Source: Globomyces pollinis-pini (taxonomy: Eukaryota > Chytridiomycota > Chytridiomycetes > Rhizophydiales > Globomycetaceae). Taken from it: a DNA stretch of 64,000 bases. The notes beneath the pieces are model-generated. The model did no database searches. It had not been told where the DNA came from and saw only the letters and a program-made list of their open reading frames with translations. Below, piece by piece: positions 24,411 to 37,437 of the stretch. Location of the stretch: contig MU621090.1 of the NCBI GenBank assembly GCA_025399215.1, positions 62,001 through 126,000 on the forward strand, read 5' to 3'. Each line of letters begins with the position of its first letter. The first letter of the stretch is position 1. A program made the translations under genes and the position numbers.

Positions 24411-26983
24411 ATGGATTCTGATGAAAACGAGATTTACAACTCCAGTGACTCAGAAGTAGAAGAATCATCTAATGATGAATTGGATGAAGAAAAGGAATCG
24501 AAGTTGCCAGGACTATTCTTTTCAACTGATGAAATGCATACTTTAGAATTAAAGGTCGACCATTTACTACGACCACTATGGGTGAGCACAGATGGCAGAA
24601 TCATTCTGGAATCATTTTCACCAATTGCTAAACAGGCAGAGGATCTACTACTTGCAATTGCTGAACCTATATCTAGACCCAAAAATATAGTATTTTATAA
24701 AATTGAATGGCTAATTTCAGCATGAATACAAACTATCAGAATATTCTTTATATGCTGGTGTCTCTGTTGGATTATCAACCGATGAAATATTAGACGCATT
24801 AAATAGATTGTCAAAAACGCCATTACCATCAAAATTGATTACCTTTATCACGAATTCAACAAAGTCATTTGGTAAAGTAAAACTCATTTTAAAGCAGAAC
24901 CGTTATTGGATCGAAAGTCAACATGAAGATGTTTTACGTGAATTATTATCTGATCCAGAAATTGTTCAATCTCGTGAAAATTTGAATAGACGAAATGAAG
25001 AAATCTTATTTGATACTGAAGAATTGGTAGAGAAAAGTAGTTTTGTAATTCCTCAAAAATTGAAGCCAATTGTAAATAAACCGGAAACAACTGTAGATGA
25101 ACTTGATCTATTTGGAATGTTTGATGAATTTACAGATGAAGAATTGCAAAATATTGATATGGATCAGTATGACGAAGAAGAACTATTAGAAGATAACAGC
25201 ACCACAGCCTTACCAGAATCAACACCAGAAGATACCGAAATGGAATTGAACCCACTGGAAGAAGTTATAAATTCAGATGTAATTGAAGAAGAAATAGAAG
25301 AACAGTCTAAAATTCTTGTTCATACTTTTGAAATAAAGAAAACCGCTATTGAAGTAGTGAAGAAAAAATGTGCTGACCTCTCTTATCCATTATTGGAAGA
25401 ATACGACTTCAGAAATGATGTCACAAATGATACTTTAGATATAGGTATTTAGGTCAATTAATTATTAATGATAGATTTAAAACCTGCAGCCAAACTACGC
25501 CCATATCAAGAAGCAGCATTAGGAAAAACATTTGGAAATGGTCGAGCGAGGTCTGGAATTATAGTTTTACCCTGTGGTGCGGGAAAGACTTTGGTTGGGG
25601 TAACAGCTGCATGCACAATCAAAAAGAGCTGTCTGGTTTTATGTAACTCGAGGTAAGTTTAATCAGTTTAGTTTTTACATTCATAGTTTAAGTGTCGAAC
25701 AGTGGGCTAGAGAATTTCGGTATTGGTCTACTATAAAAGATGATGATATCGCAAAATTTTCATCTGCTGCAAAGCTTCCATTCTCTGGAAAATCAGGAGT
25801 GTTGATATCTACATATACTATGATCGCGTATCAGGGGAAGCGAGCGTATGATGCTCAAAAGATGATGGAGTTCATTCAATCAAGAGAGTGGGGCTTCTTA
25901 CTTCTGGATGAAGTGCATGTGGTACCTGGTAGGCATTTCATTTTCTAAACATTAGCCGAAATGTTTCGAAAGACTTTAACTATCGTTGCTGCACATGCAA
26001 AACTGGGTCTTACTGCGACACTTGTTCGAGAAGATCAAAAAATCAATAGTTTAAACTGGCTAATTGGTCCTAAACTCTATGAGGCGAATTGGATGGAATT
26101 GGCTTCAGAAGGATTTATAGCGAATGTTCAGTGTGCTGAGGTTTGGTGCCAAATGACTACCCCTTTCTTTCGCGAGTACTTGAGGGCAGCACCTAGGTAA
26201 TCTTTAATAGAATTCTAACCATTAGAAAGCGGCAGTTACTCTATGTGATGAACCCTAAAAAAATACAAGTTTGTCAGTATTTGATATCTCTCCACGAAAG
26301 CATGGGAGATAAAATTATTGTTTTTTCAGATGATGTTTTTGCGTTAAAACATTATGCCGACAAATTAAACAAACCGTATTTATTTGGTGGAACTTCGCAG
26401 TCAGAAAGAGTTCGGTTATTGCAACAATTTAGATTTAATCCCGCATTAAACACAATTTTTTTGAGTAAAATTGGAGATACATCTATTGATTTACCTGAAG
26501 CTACATGTTTGATACAGATATCAAGTCAGTATGGATCAAGAAGGCAAGAAGCACAACGGCTTGGAAGAATTTTACGACCAAAAAAAGGTTCAAACTCTGG
26601 AGTTTCTGCCTATTTTTACACATTGGTTTCTACCGATACAGAAGAAATGTTTTATGCTACAAAGAGACAACAATTTCTGGTCGATCAGGGTTATGAATTT
26701 AAGGTAAGTACATGTATTACTCATTGGAAAGATTATTACAAATATTGACGGAATGGAACATGAGTCGAAAGTATACAATAATATTCAAGATGAATTGAGT
26801 CTTCTAAATACTGTTTTATTGTCATCCGAGAAAGACTTAATTGATGATGTTGATCTTGACGCACCAATTCAATTGGGAGAAGAAAGGGAGTCTTTAGCAT
26901 TCAGTCGACGAACAATACAATCACTATCTTCCTTATCCGGGGCTGATTCCATGGCTTATATGGAATATAACAATTACAATTAA
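24411..26983 (+). CDS. XPB: TFIIH DNA helicase/translocase XPB (Rad25/Ssl2)
   Basis: 3'-5' translocase of TFIIH that opens promoters and lesions in nucleotide excision repair. About 780 residues, as in the family. An acidic N-terminus ([18 protein letters not shown]) is followed by the N-terminal XPB domain ([20 protein letters not shown]) and the damage-recognition region. Helicase motifs: LRPYQEAAL (Q-like), [12 protein letters not shown] (Walker A), [16 protein letters not shown] (DEVH box), [11 protein letters not shown] (motif III plus the RED loop), and [12 protein letters not shown] (motif VI). The C-terminal tail holds [22 protein letters not shown]. Short introns interrupt at about 25653, 25929, 26198 and 26703. 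It is convergent with the PHD gene, whose stop is 27 bp away. Confidence 0.95.
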
Positions 26984-27009
26984 ACACTTTTAGGTATAAA
27001 GATATTTAT

Positions 27010-27964
27010 TTATTCTGCTTTCTTAAATGTATTCTTCAAATATGTTTCCAACTCCATTTCTTTGCAATAGTATCCTATCTGTTCCTCCAATTCACTTGCA
27101 ACTTCTGCAGCTTTTAAAATATCCCATCCATCATGTAACGAGCATCTTCCTTGTACTGTACAAATATATTCATTCTCCAAATATTTATCAGTAGTACTTG
27201 TAGATGTATTTAATGAGTCATACTTTTCTTTTAGTGACTCATTCAAAAAAGTTGTTAAAGAAACATCATCTTTGTTATTATCAAACAATTCCAAATACAT
27301 TCCAATATCCAATTCAATAGCCCAATCTTTAAAGATTCGTTGATCAAATCCACAAATTCTTGAACCAACAGTAAAATATTCATTACTATCATTAAATTGA
27401 TATGCAGCTTCAATACATTCATCAATCAATATTTGACGTTTTTCTAATAATCTAATTAATTTTTCTCGTACCAAACGATTATTGATTAATTTTTGTAAAT
27501 GATAATATTGTTCTTGTTGTAACGTTAAATCAAAGGTTTTTCTAGATTTCGATTTAATTGGTAATTTTGTTATAAATTGTTTTAACCTTTCATTAGCAAC
27601 TTTTAAAGCACATTCTTCTGAACAATAATGACTTGAAAAATCATTCTTTATCTTATTCAAACAAATTTCTCTTTTACATTTTGGATTGTATTGAATCTTC
27701 AAGTTTTTTTCTTGTATACATTGATTACAATACCAATGTTGTAATATTTCAGTTTCTAATTCAGTAATGGAACTAACATGTTGAGATGAATTGAGAATTT
27801 ACACACAATTTCCATGAAACCAACTATCACAACTATCACATTGGATATAAAATTCTGATTGATCATAATCTTTTTTACAAAAACAATATTTCTCTGATTG
27901 TGAATTCTCTTCTGTGGAATCTTCTTCATTCTACTCATTAGACGTATAAAGTGACAGTTACCAT
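27010..27964 (-). CDS. SPP1: PHD-finger COMPASS subunit, Spp1/CFP1-like
   Basis: Reader subunit of the Set1 histone H3K4 methyltransferase complex. The start codon ATG (27964-27962) stands alone before a 31-nt intron (27931-27961). Exon 2 then encodes a PHD finger (YCFCKKDYDQSEFYIQCDSC, DSWFHGNCV), completed after a second intron by QHWYCNQCI. Downstream are a second Cys/His cluster (CKREICLNKIKN, HYCSEECALKVANERL), helical segments, GSRICGFDQRIFKDWA, and YICTVQGRCSLHDGWDILKA, which resembles the C-terminal zinc region of CFP1/Spp1. About 300 residues. No CXXC domain is visible, as in fungal Spp1. Family assignment is by motif order. Confidence 0.78.
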
Positions 27965-28016
27965 ATGGTGAAAAAAGTAAAGAATAAAAATGGATTCATC
28001 AAAGAATTTATTATAA

Positions 28017-31000
28017 TTAAACTGGTACTCCCCATGGTTTCTCCCCAGCTGCAAGTGGTGTATAAGCTCTCTTAGCCAAGTCATCTTCACAAGAAACACG
28101 AATTCTTTCACTGGTGGCAGGACAATCTAATCGGAAATATCCTTTCAATCCTTGATCGGCTCTAGCAGCTTGAATAGCATCACGAATGGCAAACATACAT
28201 GATGCTCCCATGAAAAATGGTGGTTCACCAACAGCTTTGGAAGAGTGAATGGCACGGGTGTTTCGTACACCATCCATAATCTTGACGTTAAATTCTATTG
28301 GTATATCTTTGAACCCAGGGATCTTGTATAAACCTAACCAGTATTAGAAATATAGAAGATGACATACCTGGTCCTCTTGTCAATAAGAATCCAGTTGTAG
28401 GTGAATACAATGGTTCTTCAATAGTAGACCATCCCATTCCTTGTGTGAAAGCTCCTTCAATTTGACCAATATCAATAGCTGGATTAATTGGTCGACCAAT
28501 ATCCATTAAAACGTCAGATCTTAACACTAAATGATCCCCACTTAGAGTATCAATTTCCACTTCAGTACATGCAACACCATATGTGAAGTAACTAAACATA
28601 CGTCCCTCATTAGTAGCCCAATCGTAAGATAAATCGGGAGTTCGGTAGAATCCATTTGCACACAAGTTAATTCGTTCCATATATGCGGTTTTAACAAGCT
28701 AATGTTAAGTATTGAAAAGATACTTTCTCCCAAGTAAAAGTAGGATTCTTTTCTCGTAATGGTTTCAATCGATCCAAGATTTGCTCACATGCATTTTGTA
28801 AAGCCATACCATTTAAATCTAAATATAAGCGATTTTGTACTATAAACCAGATGAGACTGAAGCTGCAGTTGCAGAGGTGTTGGCGCAAATATCAGTTCTT
28901 GTTTCAGAGAGGAACACTCGTTCAAAAGGTATTTCAAACGCATGTGCAACAATTTGTAACACTATCATTAGAAATTGAAATCATTACTCTTTGTATGGAG
29001 CCCTTGACCCATCTCAGTTCCCCCATGAGAAATTCTAACAGATCCATCAGTATAAACATGGACCATTGCGGCAGCTTGATTCAAAAATCTTGCTGTAAAG
29101 GCCAATCCAAATTTAGTAGGCATTAAAGTGATGCCTCTCTTTCTGTACTTGTTTACACGGTTGTATTCTTTAACAGCATTTCGACGATTTCTACTTGTTA
29201 GTTAATGTAACTCACATGAAATCCGATGATTTTTCAAGTTCATCCCAGCATCGGCGCAAAAAGACGTTTTCAATAGGCATGTCGAAATGAGTCACTTCTC
29301 CATCCTCATACAAATTGAGTTTCTTTTGGTTAAATGTCACAAATAATCATACTCTAATATCTTCAACTGGCTTTCCAAGATAATCTGCTATGTGATGCAT
29401 ATAATCTAAAAATTACTGGTTCTAGTGAATCTTACGTTCAGCAAACATCATTCCTTGAGGACCACCAAAGCCTCGGTATCTAATATCAACAAATTATCAA
29501 AAGCATACGCAGTATTGGAAGCAATATTAGTTTTACAGAGACGTCCGTGAATATTAACGTGTGGAATTCTGTATGCATTATCACAATGAGTCATTGATCT
29601 TTCCAAAACAGCTAATTCGTTAGGAATAACTTATATTTACCAAGAGATAAATCATAAGAATAACCAGCATTTGCAAAGACCTACGAGTCAGATGATTGAA
29701 ACTACATCAAGTTCTAGAGATACTAACTTTCCTTCGCCGGTAAACCCAACTTTGTAATTGCCCAAGAATGGATGACGAGTTCCTAAAATCAGTATACAAA
29801 ACCACCAAACCAGAAACTGCCATATCCTCTTCACGTGTAAACATGCAACGAACGGCTCTGCCTAATTTTTTTGCTGCTACGGCTAGAGCGCAACTTAATG
29901 GAACTGAACGAGATTCTTTTCCTCCAAATCCACCACCCAATCGTTTGACTCGACAAACGACTTTATGGTCGGCAATTCCAAGAACATGAGCAACATAATG
30001 CTGAGTCTCGGTTGGGTTTTGAGTACTTGCAAAAACTTCTATCTCATCATCTTCTTTGCCAGGAACGACTAAAGAAGCATTGGTTTCCAAATAAAAGTGT
30101 TCTTGGGCTGACATTCTAGAAACCCCACTAACGTGATGTACAGCTGCATCAATTGGCAAAACAGGATTTCCTGGTTTTTCAGGATTGAAAGCACCAGTCT
30201 TGATATTTCTTTCGATTTTGAAAAACGATTTTGCTTCAATAGCTTCCTAAATAATTAAACGACTAAAAACATACCTCACAAGTATATAATGCAGGTAATT
30301 TTTCGTATTCAACTTTCACAAGTTTTGCAGCTGCTCTTGCATTTGTCTCATTATCAGCGACAATCAACCCAATCATTTGACCCATATGGTATACCATGTC
30401 TGTTGCAAAGAGTTCTTCATCATGAAATACTGCTCCAATCATATTTGGATCATCTTCTTCATTGGCAGGTGCAACATCAGCTCTTGATACGTAACTCACA
30501 ACACCGCGTGCCTTTAATGCTTCTGACGGATCCACAGAACTAAACAATTAAAATTACATAAATCAAACATTATTTTTCCGTGTGAAATGGTACTACCAAC
30601 CACTGCTGCATATAATTCATTTTGTACTTTTGGCATATCATCAACGTATACAGCTTCACCGGTTACTTGCTTATCAGCAGCTGCGTGTACAATGGCCTTG
30701 CCCACTGCTCCAGGTTCAGTGCTTTCTTGATACCCCTGTACACCATGAGACAATCCTCGTTCAATTTCAAACAGGGACGATTTTTCACTTGAATCAATTG
30801 TAAATCTCCCATCAATCTTTGATAATTCATCACATACTCGCAAATAAAATTTCAAAAGGAAACTTTGCGCCAAAGTTTTACGGTATTGGATTTGTCCACC
30901 AGGAGATGTTGCCTGTAATGGCATGTCCTATAATCATTAAAACGGAAATCTTTACCTCAAGTAAAAGTGGGTAGCATTCTTCAATCACAGATTTAGAAAA

Positions 31001-32640
31001 AACTTTCCCACGTAAGAACGCATTAGTTTTCTTGGTATGTAAACTGAAAGGTCCCATTCCACCGTATGAGAAACATGAATCGTTCACTACATAGTCGTCT
31101 CCCTTCTTTTCGAGAGTTAATGAGAAGGCACTGGTCACAATCGCAATATCATCATCCCTTCTCTTTGCTTGCTTGAAAGCACTAGTGAATTCAAGAGGTT
31201 TGGTAAATGGAACAAATACTGATACCAATACTTCCGAAGGTTCAAGGTTAATCTTACGATCTATAAATGATAAGGAAAAGAGCAAGATTACATCCCAAGA
31301 AAAATTCGGTCATGTGAATTTTTCTGGTACCAGTAGCAGACTCGACGGTCAAAACTGCACCTAAGGCAACCAATACAGGGTTTAAATCAGAGATGGGAGA
31401 AGCGGTACAAATATTTCCAGCTATTTTGAATTACTTTTTGTGTATCTTACCAATTGCAGAGACATTTCGAATTTGCTTTCCAGCGAAATATTTTACGTTA
31501 TCCAAAATTGCTTGGAACCCTCTTGTTTTATGTGGCTCAAGTGAGGAACATAATTCTCCTAATTTTGATTGCATATTTGAAACGGTGATAAGAGCACCCA
31601 TTTCAATACCATCGTCTAACACCTTTATTTGCTTCATTTCTGATAAATCTGAAGTATTGATATAGACAGGATACTTGAAATTTTTGAAACGGACTTCAAT
31701 ACCAACTTCAGTATTTCCATTGATGATTTTTGCGTGAGGGTAAAGTTCCTATGATAAAAACATTATTATTATACCTTGATCTTTAACAAACTAGCTTTTG
31801 AGGATGGATGAACCCAATGGTCACCATTCTTTTCAAAAATGTATTGTTCAGGTTCAGATAATTGTGTGTGATATTGTAGTAGTTCTACAGGATATGGAGG
31901 AACCTTACGATCAGCTCCGAAATCTTCAAGATCTCCAAATTCGCATGTACTTTTTGTTGGACAAGTATTGCAATCGTTACCACAATGAGACAACTTTTTG
32001 GCACCTTGTAAAATAGGTCTATAACCAGTACCTAAATATCAGCAAACTCGATATGATTTTTTACATCGACAAAGATTTCCATCAAAGGCGTCTTCAATAC
32101 TGTGTTCGGTTGGATTAGGATTTGTTTTTAATTCCGTGTATAGAGACATAACAATACCTGGAGTACAAAATCCACATTGACTTTGAATAGTTAAGTAAGA
32201 TTACAATACCTTCCATGAGAATTAGCGACGACCTGTTGAACTTTATGTAAATCTTTTGCATTTCCTAATCCTTCGATAGTTAAAACATGTTTTTTATGTA
32301 ACGAGCAAGCAGGTGCTAAACAAGAATTTACGGAATGGTGACTAAATTGAGAATCAGATACTTACACCACTTTCTTATCTTTGTAATCAAATGATGATAC
32401 CATGACGGTACAAGAACCACAACCACCTCATTATTAGATAATAAATTAATATTCACCTTCACCACAACCTTTATATAGTTAAATTTAATGATTTGATATA
32501 CCTAACTTTGTACCAGTATAACCATGACGTCTTAACAAAGAAATTAAAGATTCTTGAGGGTCCGGATTTTGTTCAATGATTCTCTTATCATTAACGAATA
32601 TTTCCAATTGAGCTTTTTGTTTTATTTTTAATCCGTTCAT
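28017..32640 (-). CDS. XDH: xanthine dehydrogenase
   Basis: Molybdo-flavoenzyme converting hypoxanthine to xanthine and uric acid in purine breakdown. About 1,350 residues in many exons, full length for the family. It starts [19 protein letters not shown]-terminal 2Fe-2S domains: [14 protein letters not shown] (split by a 30-nt intron), SQCGFCTPG and GNLCRCTGYRPIL. The FAD domain has [12 protein letters not shown] and [16 protein letters not shown] sequence. The Mo-cofactor domain has [49 protein letters not shown], and [20 protein letters not shown], whose GEP glutamate is the catalytic base. The C-terminus is [14 protein letters not shown] rather than aldehyde oxidase is inferred from the overall pattern. 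52 bp separate its stop from the Spp1-like start. Confidence 0.93.
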
Positions 32641-32745
32641 TAAAGAATTTCACCCTCTCAACATGTGATGCTACATCAAAGCCACCCTCCTTCTTTTTTT
32701 ATCAACCATCTCTTCCGGTATTTCTTTACAATCTCTTTATTAATT

Positions 32746-33615
32746 TTAATCCATAAACAAATGTCCCGCTTCTGCTATCATCGCTGCTACTCGCGCTTCT
32801 TCTTCTTGTCGTTCTTGTTCAACTCGTTGTGCTTCGCGTTCAAGTTGGCGTAATTGTAATTTGGCCATAGCTTTTTGTCGATTCAATTCAATCTGTGCAA
32901 GCTTATCTTCTTGTATCTCAATCTCTTTCACTTTTTGAGATTCAAGGTGTTGTTGGATTTCAATCTCAAAATCTTCATCTTCCATTATCTAACGTTAAAT
33001 ATCAAAATTAGAACCTGTTCATGTGTTGGTTGTACCTCCTCTATGTGATTTTCATCACTAATTGGGTTGGAAGGAGTAACGTGATGGGTCATTTCTGAAA
33101 CGTTAGATAAATGAGATACCAGACTGTCTCTCATAGATCCCTAAACTTGGTTGACGTCTTTCTCTCAACAATTCATTTCGATAAACCTATTTTAAAAAGT
33201 CAATCATGAAATATCACTTACTCTTATTCGTCTACTTCGACATAACTTTTCTGTATTACAAATAAGGTCATACAATTTAAGGTTTGGAAATAACTAGAAT
33301 ATCAAATCCTGAATGTCTTACTTCATGTCCCCAGTTTTGAATGATACTCAAGAGACTCTCTAGATCCTGTACTTCATGTCCCGTTCCTTTGAATTTTTTC
33401 TTCTTGACAATTCGAATCAATTTGTTAAATCCCATGGGTGAAAGTAAATCATCCTCTTTAAGTATGGGTGCTCTCTTGACTTTACGCTTCGGAGCTGTTG
33501 TAGTATTTCCCAATAATAAATCCACTATACAATAAAAATAGGTTTTGATGATACCTGCATCATCCTCGGTTGTTTTTGCTGTGGTAGAAATACCCTTGTT
33601 GACTGTTATTGGCAT
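32746..33615 (-). CDS. CSM3: replication fork protection factor TIPIN/Swi3/Csm3
   Basis: Partner of Timeless/Tof1 that stabilises paused replication forks. About 255 residues, starting MPITVNKGISTTAKTTEDDA. The signature Swi3 domain is clear: PILKEDDLLSPMGFNKLIRI, then VKKKKFKGTGHEVQDLESLL and a helical WGHEVRHSGFD stretch, followed across short introns by NTEKLCRSRRIR and YRNELLRERRQPS. The last exon (32746-32985) is a charged coiled coil rich in Glu/Gln/Arg, ending HLFMD. One intron near 33523-33552 is 30 nt long with no in-frame stop, so retained transcripts would stay open. Family call rests on the Swi3 block. Confidence 0.82.
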
Positions 33616-33809
33616 GGAATAGTCCTAATGATCAACACATCTTTGATTTAACTGGTTCATCCATTGGAAAAGTCAAACAAAATCACTTGGACATTTTCGG
33701 ACTCTATTTCAACAAAATGAAAAACATTTAAATGTAATTGTATTTTTATTTATATTGAGATTATATTCAGATTATAATCAAATTGTTTTGTTTTTGTATA
33801 TACAATATC

Positions 33810-35800
33810 TCACTCTTTATACGTCAAGTTGGGAGGAGCCAGGATTGGCATAGGTAAACTACCAGAGAGTGACTGATTTGAAGTTTTCATTATATGTTGT
33901 TCCTCAAACACTATTCCACGTAGCTTCTGTATTCCTTTGTTTTTGAGCCCGCCAGCGGACGTCTCTAGATTCACATCAAAAGGATCTGTATTCTCCCTCA
34001 ACGATTCACGTAAAGCAATAGTAGAAAGTGTTGTTTCTGGAGGTGCTGAATCAGCTCTACCAAATCCAAAAAATCTAGAAAAGGATGTGGATATAGATGG
34101 TCTTCTAACTTGTCTTTGAAAGCACAAGTTCATAAACTGTTCGCATTGGAAAGCTCGTTTTGGAAAATCCTAAGTTTGGTTAGCACTTAAAAATAATACC
34201 CGAAGAACTTTCCAGGCATCCGATATATCGGTACATTTGACCAATTGCTCCTTGTTGAGTTGAATAATAGTTAAAGCAACCTTGAATAGAATTTTTTCGC
34301 CTTGATAGAAAAAGCAATCCCAAATTCTTAAGACAGTCTAAAAAAGTTAAATCATGCTAGAGTGAGTACCTCAACTGGGGCCATTTCTACAAACAAGGTC
34401 AAAAACCAAGGAGTGGTAACCATACTTAAAGATGGTCCTTTTTTAACAGTGTTTCGAACATATTGTTCAATTTCTTCCAAATGTTGAGTTTTACGCCTTT
34501 GGGATATTCTAGATGTAGGAGATGAGCTATTGAAGCTCTGTAACCACAATGATAATTCTTCTAATTCTAAATGATCTCCTTGCTCTTCCAACAACTTTTC
34601 CCACAGTATTGTTTGCTGAATCTGAGATCCTGACAGTTTTTCTCCGTATACTTCAGGTGGTAAAAGTATTTCCACAATTGCAACTAACATCCAAAAAATA
34701 GAGTCTTCCAATTCTCTAGTTTTAGCTTCATCTCGAGCTTCGAATAAGCGCTCTGTTTCCTTATCACATGTAGTAAACACCAATAGAAGCATTCCAACAA
34801 TTAAATTCAGTGATTGACAGTAACCAATCTTGTAAGAGCATTTTCGGGGTAAAACATTCGAAGGATTAGGATGTGGCCAAGAATAATATGCAAATGCTAC
34901 CAGAATATTTCTCAATGATAAAATGTAAGGATTTGCTTCATCTTGAATCCCAGGTGTAGGTGACATTGGAGAAAAAGAATATGATAACTCATCATCACTG
35001 GAACTTTCAGCATCTAAATTTGGCAGCCTTTCATCATTTTTCTTTAATTTGTGTTTAAATTTAGTGTTTGTTGGAAATGTTCTATATAAATCTAAAGAGC
35101 ATGAATAATAGAATTCCTTGTTACCTTTTTCAATACTTGCAATATGTTCAAATATACGACTTGTTTTAATACAAAATCCTTTTCTAATATCATTTTCTTC
35201 TTTAAAAGTTAAATGGGAATCTTAAATTCATTAAAATGACATCATTACATAATCCAGGATGATTTGAAGCTAAAGCAGCAGCACCAGAATATTTTAACCA
35301 ACATTGAGGACGTAAAGAGTCCGGAATTCCTTTTCTAATTGATTGTTTTACTATAATAGAATTAATTATATAGAGATGATACGACTGTGAGATTTGTCAG
35401 GTAACACATTATCGATAGTATATTTTAACCAATGATTAGCTCTATAATTTTTCAATTGTTCATAATCGATTAAAAAGTCTAAGAATGAATTATGATTTTA
35501 TGTCCATTTACCTTTATAATCCTGTTCAGAGAAATGGGTGAATTTGACGACAAAACCAAAGCGATCACTAAATTATCAGTAACATTATCCAATACAAAGT
35601 ATGTTTCATTCTCTAAATCAAAAGAATTAATTTTTATTGTTGCGTATAAAACTCCGGTTATAGAAGCCTATGTGGCGTGTTATCAGAGACATAGGGGGTT
35701 GCAGGTCCAAAGACAGTTTGGATCCCCCCAAGATCAGGAACTTTCTATTATTACGGACAAAGAATATCATAGAATTATATTAAATCATCTGGTTGCTGTT
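33810..35800 (-). CDS. TBC-domain Rab GTPase-activating protein (5' end uncertain)
   Basis: Rab-GAP of endomembrane traffic. Reading joined exons gives NSFDLENETYFDRFGFVVKF, then SIRKGIPDSLRPQCWLKYSG, the TBC entry motif. After a 33-nt intron comes IEKDLYRTFPTN, the IxxDxxR motif with the catalytic arginine finger, and then YKIGYCQSLNLIVGMLLL, the YxQ motif with the glutamine finger. A 90-residue insertion with charged coiled coil precedes TPWFLTLFVEMAPVE, and WKVLRDFPKRAFQCEQFMNL closes the domain. A Ser-rich C-terminal tail ends APPNLTYKE. Both dual-finger residues are present, so an active GAP is likely. The start exon was not resolved: coding sense persists to about 35760, and a possible first exon with ATG at 36029 was not joined convincingly. 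Confidence 0.82.
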
Positions 35801-36071
35801 TTGTTAACTAATCAAAACAATTACATAATATTTGACTCGATACTATACTAATAACGTGCATCAACACAAAACTAATTATACCATCAATTGTTTCATTAAT
35901 TCATATCTAGTAACTGATGGACGCGTTGTGTGTAAAGAATGAGCCATGTAGATCTTTTGTGGAGCCAGTATCTTGTATTACTAAATCATCAAGTAAGAAT
36001 GTGTCATCATCATCATCAATCTGATTCATTTATTTATTTTGAAAAATCAATCAATAGGCCTCTATATGAAA

Positions 36072-37017
36072 TCATTTGATCCGAATGGCAGGAGACTAAG
36101 TAGTTAATTATATAATGTAATCATACCTTTATGAAATCCCCCAAGTATATAACTCCGATAAAAAATCCTCCTATTCCCAGTAAAATGTTCATGGAGTTGG
36201 ACGGGTTCGGATACAATGCCGTTGCAAATGGACTATCAGGAGTGATTGGATGAAATAAAAATTGTAATTCAGTCAACCTACTTGCAGAATGTACAATCAA
36301 CAATATATCATATAAGAATCCAACAGCCAGAAATCGAACAAGTAATCTGGTTGTTGAATCTAATACTCTCCCACCATTCTGATGTCTTCCTATCTGTGTC
36401 TTATCTTCAGCATTTGGGTTGAAAACGCATAAAACATGCAGTAAATCAATCAAGATTGGAAGTGCCATTATAGCAAATGAAGCATTCAAAATTGATTGTA
36501 GAACTTTAAGCCAATTTAGAAACCGTAACAGATCGTTTTTTAACCACAGGAATACTGATATGACTGTGATGATGTAAGATATCACTGTAAACGTGTAACT
36601 GTATGTCAATATATGTTTGTGGTTATCACAGAATTTCTTTACTATCTTCACAAACGAATATTTTTCAATAAAATGATGTAGTGTTAACCAATAGTGGACG
36701 TAAACAAATGAAATTGAAGCTATTCCTGTACACGCACATATGTTTGAAATAGTGACCAACATCCAAACAGCTTGAGAATAATCATATCGAGTTGCGTTAC
36801 TGTGATGAAAATGAATTGCTGAAATAGACCAGATGAATTGAAAGATGTGGAACCCAGCTAAACAGATTTGAGCAATTAATCCTATTATAGCCCCAGCTTT
36901 CATTTTCTTTGGTTTTTGTCGCCGAAGAAGGGTATGAATGCAAATTAATAATGTGAGGGTGGAAATTCCATTGGAGAATAGATGTATATAGTCTAGGGAT
37001 GTGAAATCTTCAAGCAT
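36072..37017 (-). CDS. orphan seven-transmembrane protein
   Basis: About 305 residues, starting MLEDFTSLDYIHLFSNGIST. Seven hydrophobic helices of about 20 residues are visible, with a basic first cytoplasmic loop (RRQKPKKMK) and a longer, partly polar loop before helix 6 (NPNAEDKTQIGRHQNGGRVL). A 31-nt intron near the 3' end joins DFIK to SPAIRIK and the TGA at 36072-36074; without splicing the protein stops two residues after the lysine. Seven helices, an N-terminus without a signal peptide and short loops fit a GPCR-like or transporter-like fold, but no family motif was recognised. It is divergent from the PhoD gene. Confidence 0.6.
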
Positions 37018-37437
37018 TTGACAAAACGCGTGAAAGCTCTACTTGCGCTGCTTACTCAATGTATACGTAAAGAGAACGTCTATTAATTTATAAACTTTTT
37101 GGTATTTTGATATTTCATCCCATTAGTGTTCAAGTCACTTAAATGAGTCAAAATTCTTAAATCAAATTCAAGTCATTCATACCCTGATACTCAACTGATG
37201 CTTCAATACGTATGCGATCAATTTATCTTTTCCATGATGCTAATGATTAGCATTCAAATTTAGCTAACATTATAAAACACTTGTTTGACCAACTGACCTA
37301 AACGTACATATTCATAGATATTACATTAAAAAAATTGATTCTATCATAGAATCAATCTATCTTTTACCAATGGTCGTTGGACACGCGATGTTGAAAAAGA
37401 CCTACCATAATTGGTCTTGTTTTCCTAAATAATAATC
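37018..37437. other. 420-bp intergenic region between divergent genes
   Basis: No coding frame or RNA gene was recognised. It must hold the promoters of the seven-helix protein (-) and the PhoD-like phosphatase (+). It contains several AT-rich stretches and a GATTAGCATTCAAA-type segment, but nothing I can name as an operator. Confidence 0.6.

Noticed and set aside
35492..35851. 119-codon plus-strand open frame
   Set aside because: The minus strand here reads as TBC-gene exons when short introns are removed (FDRFGFVVKFTHF...), so the plus frame is chance.
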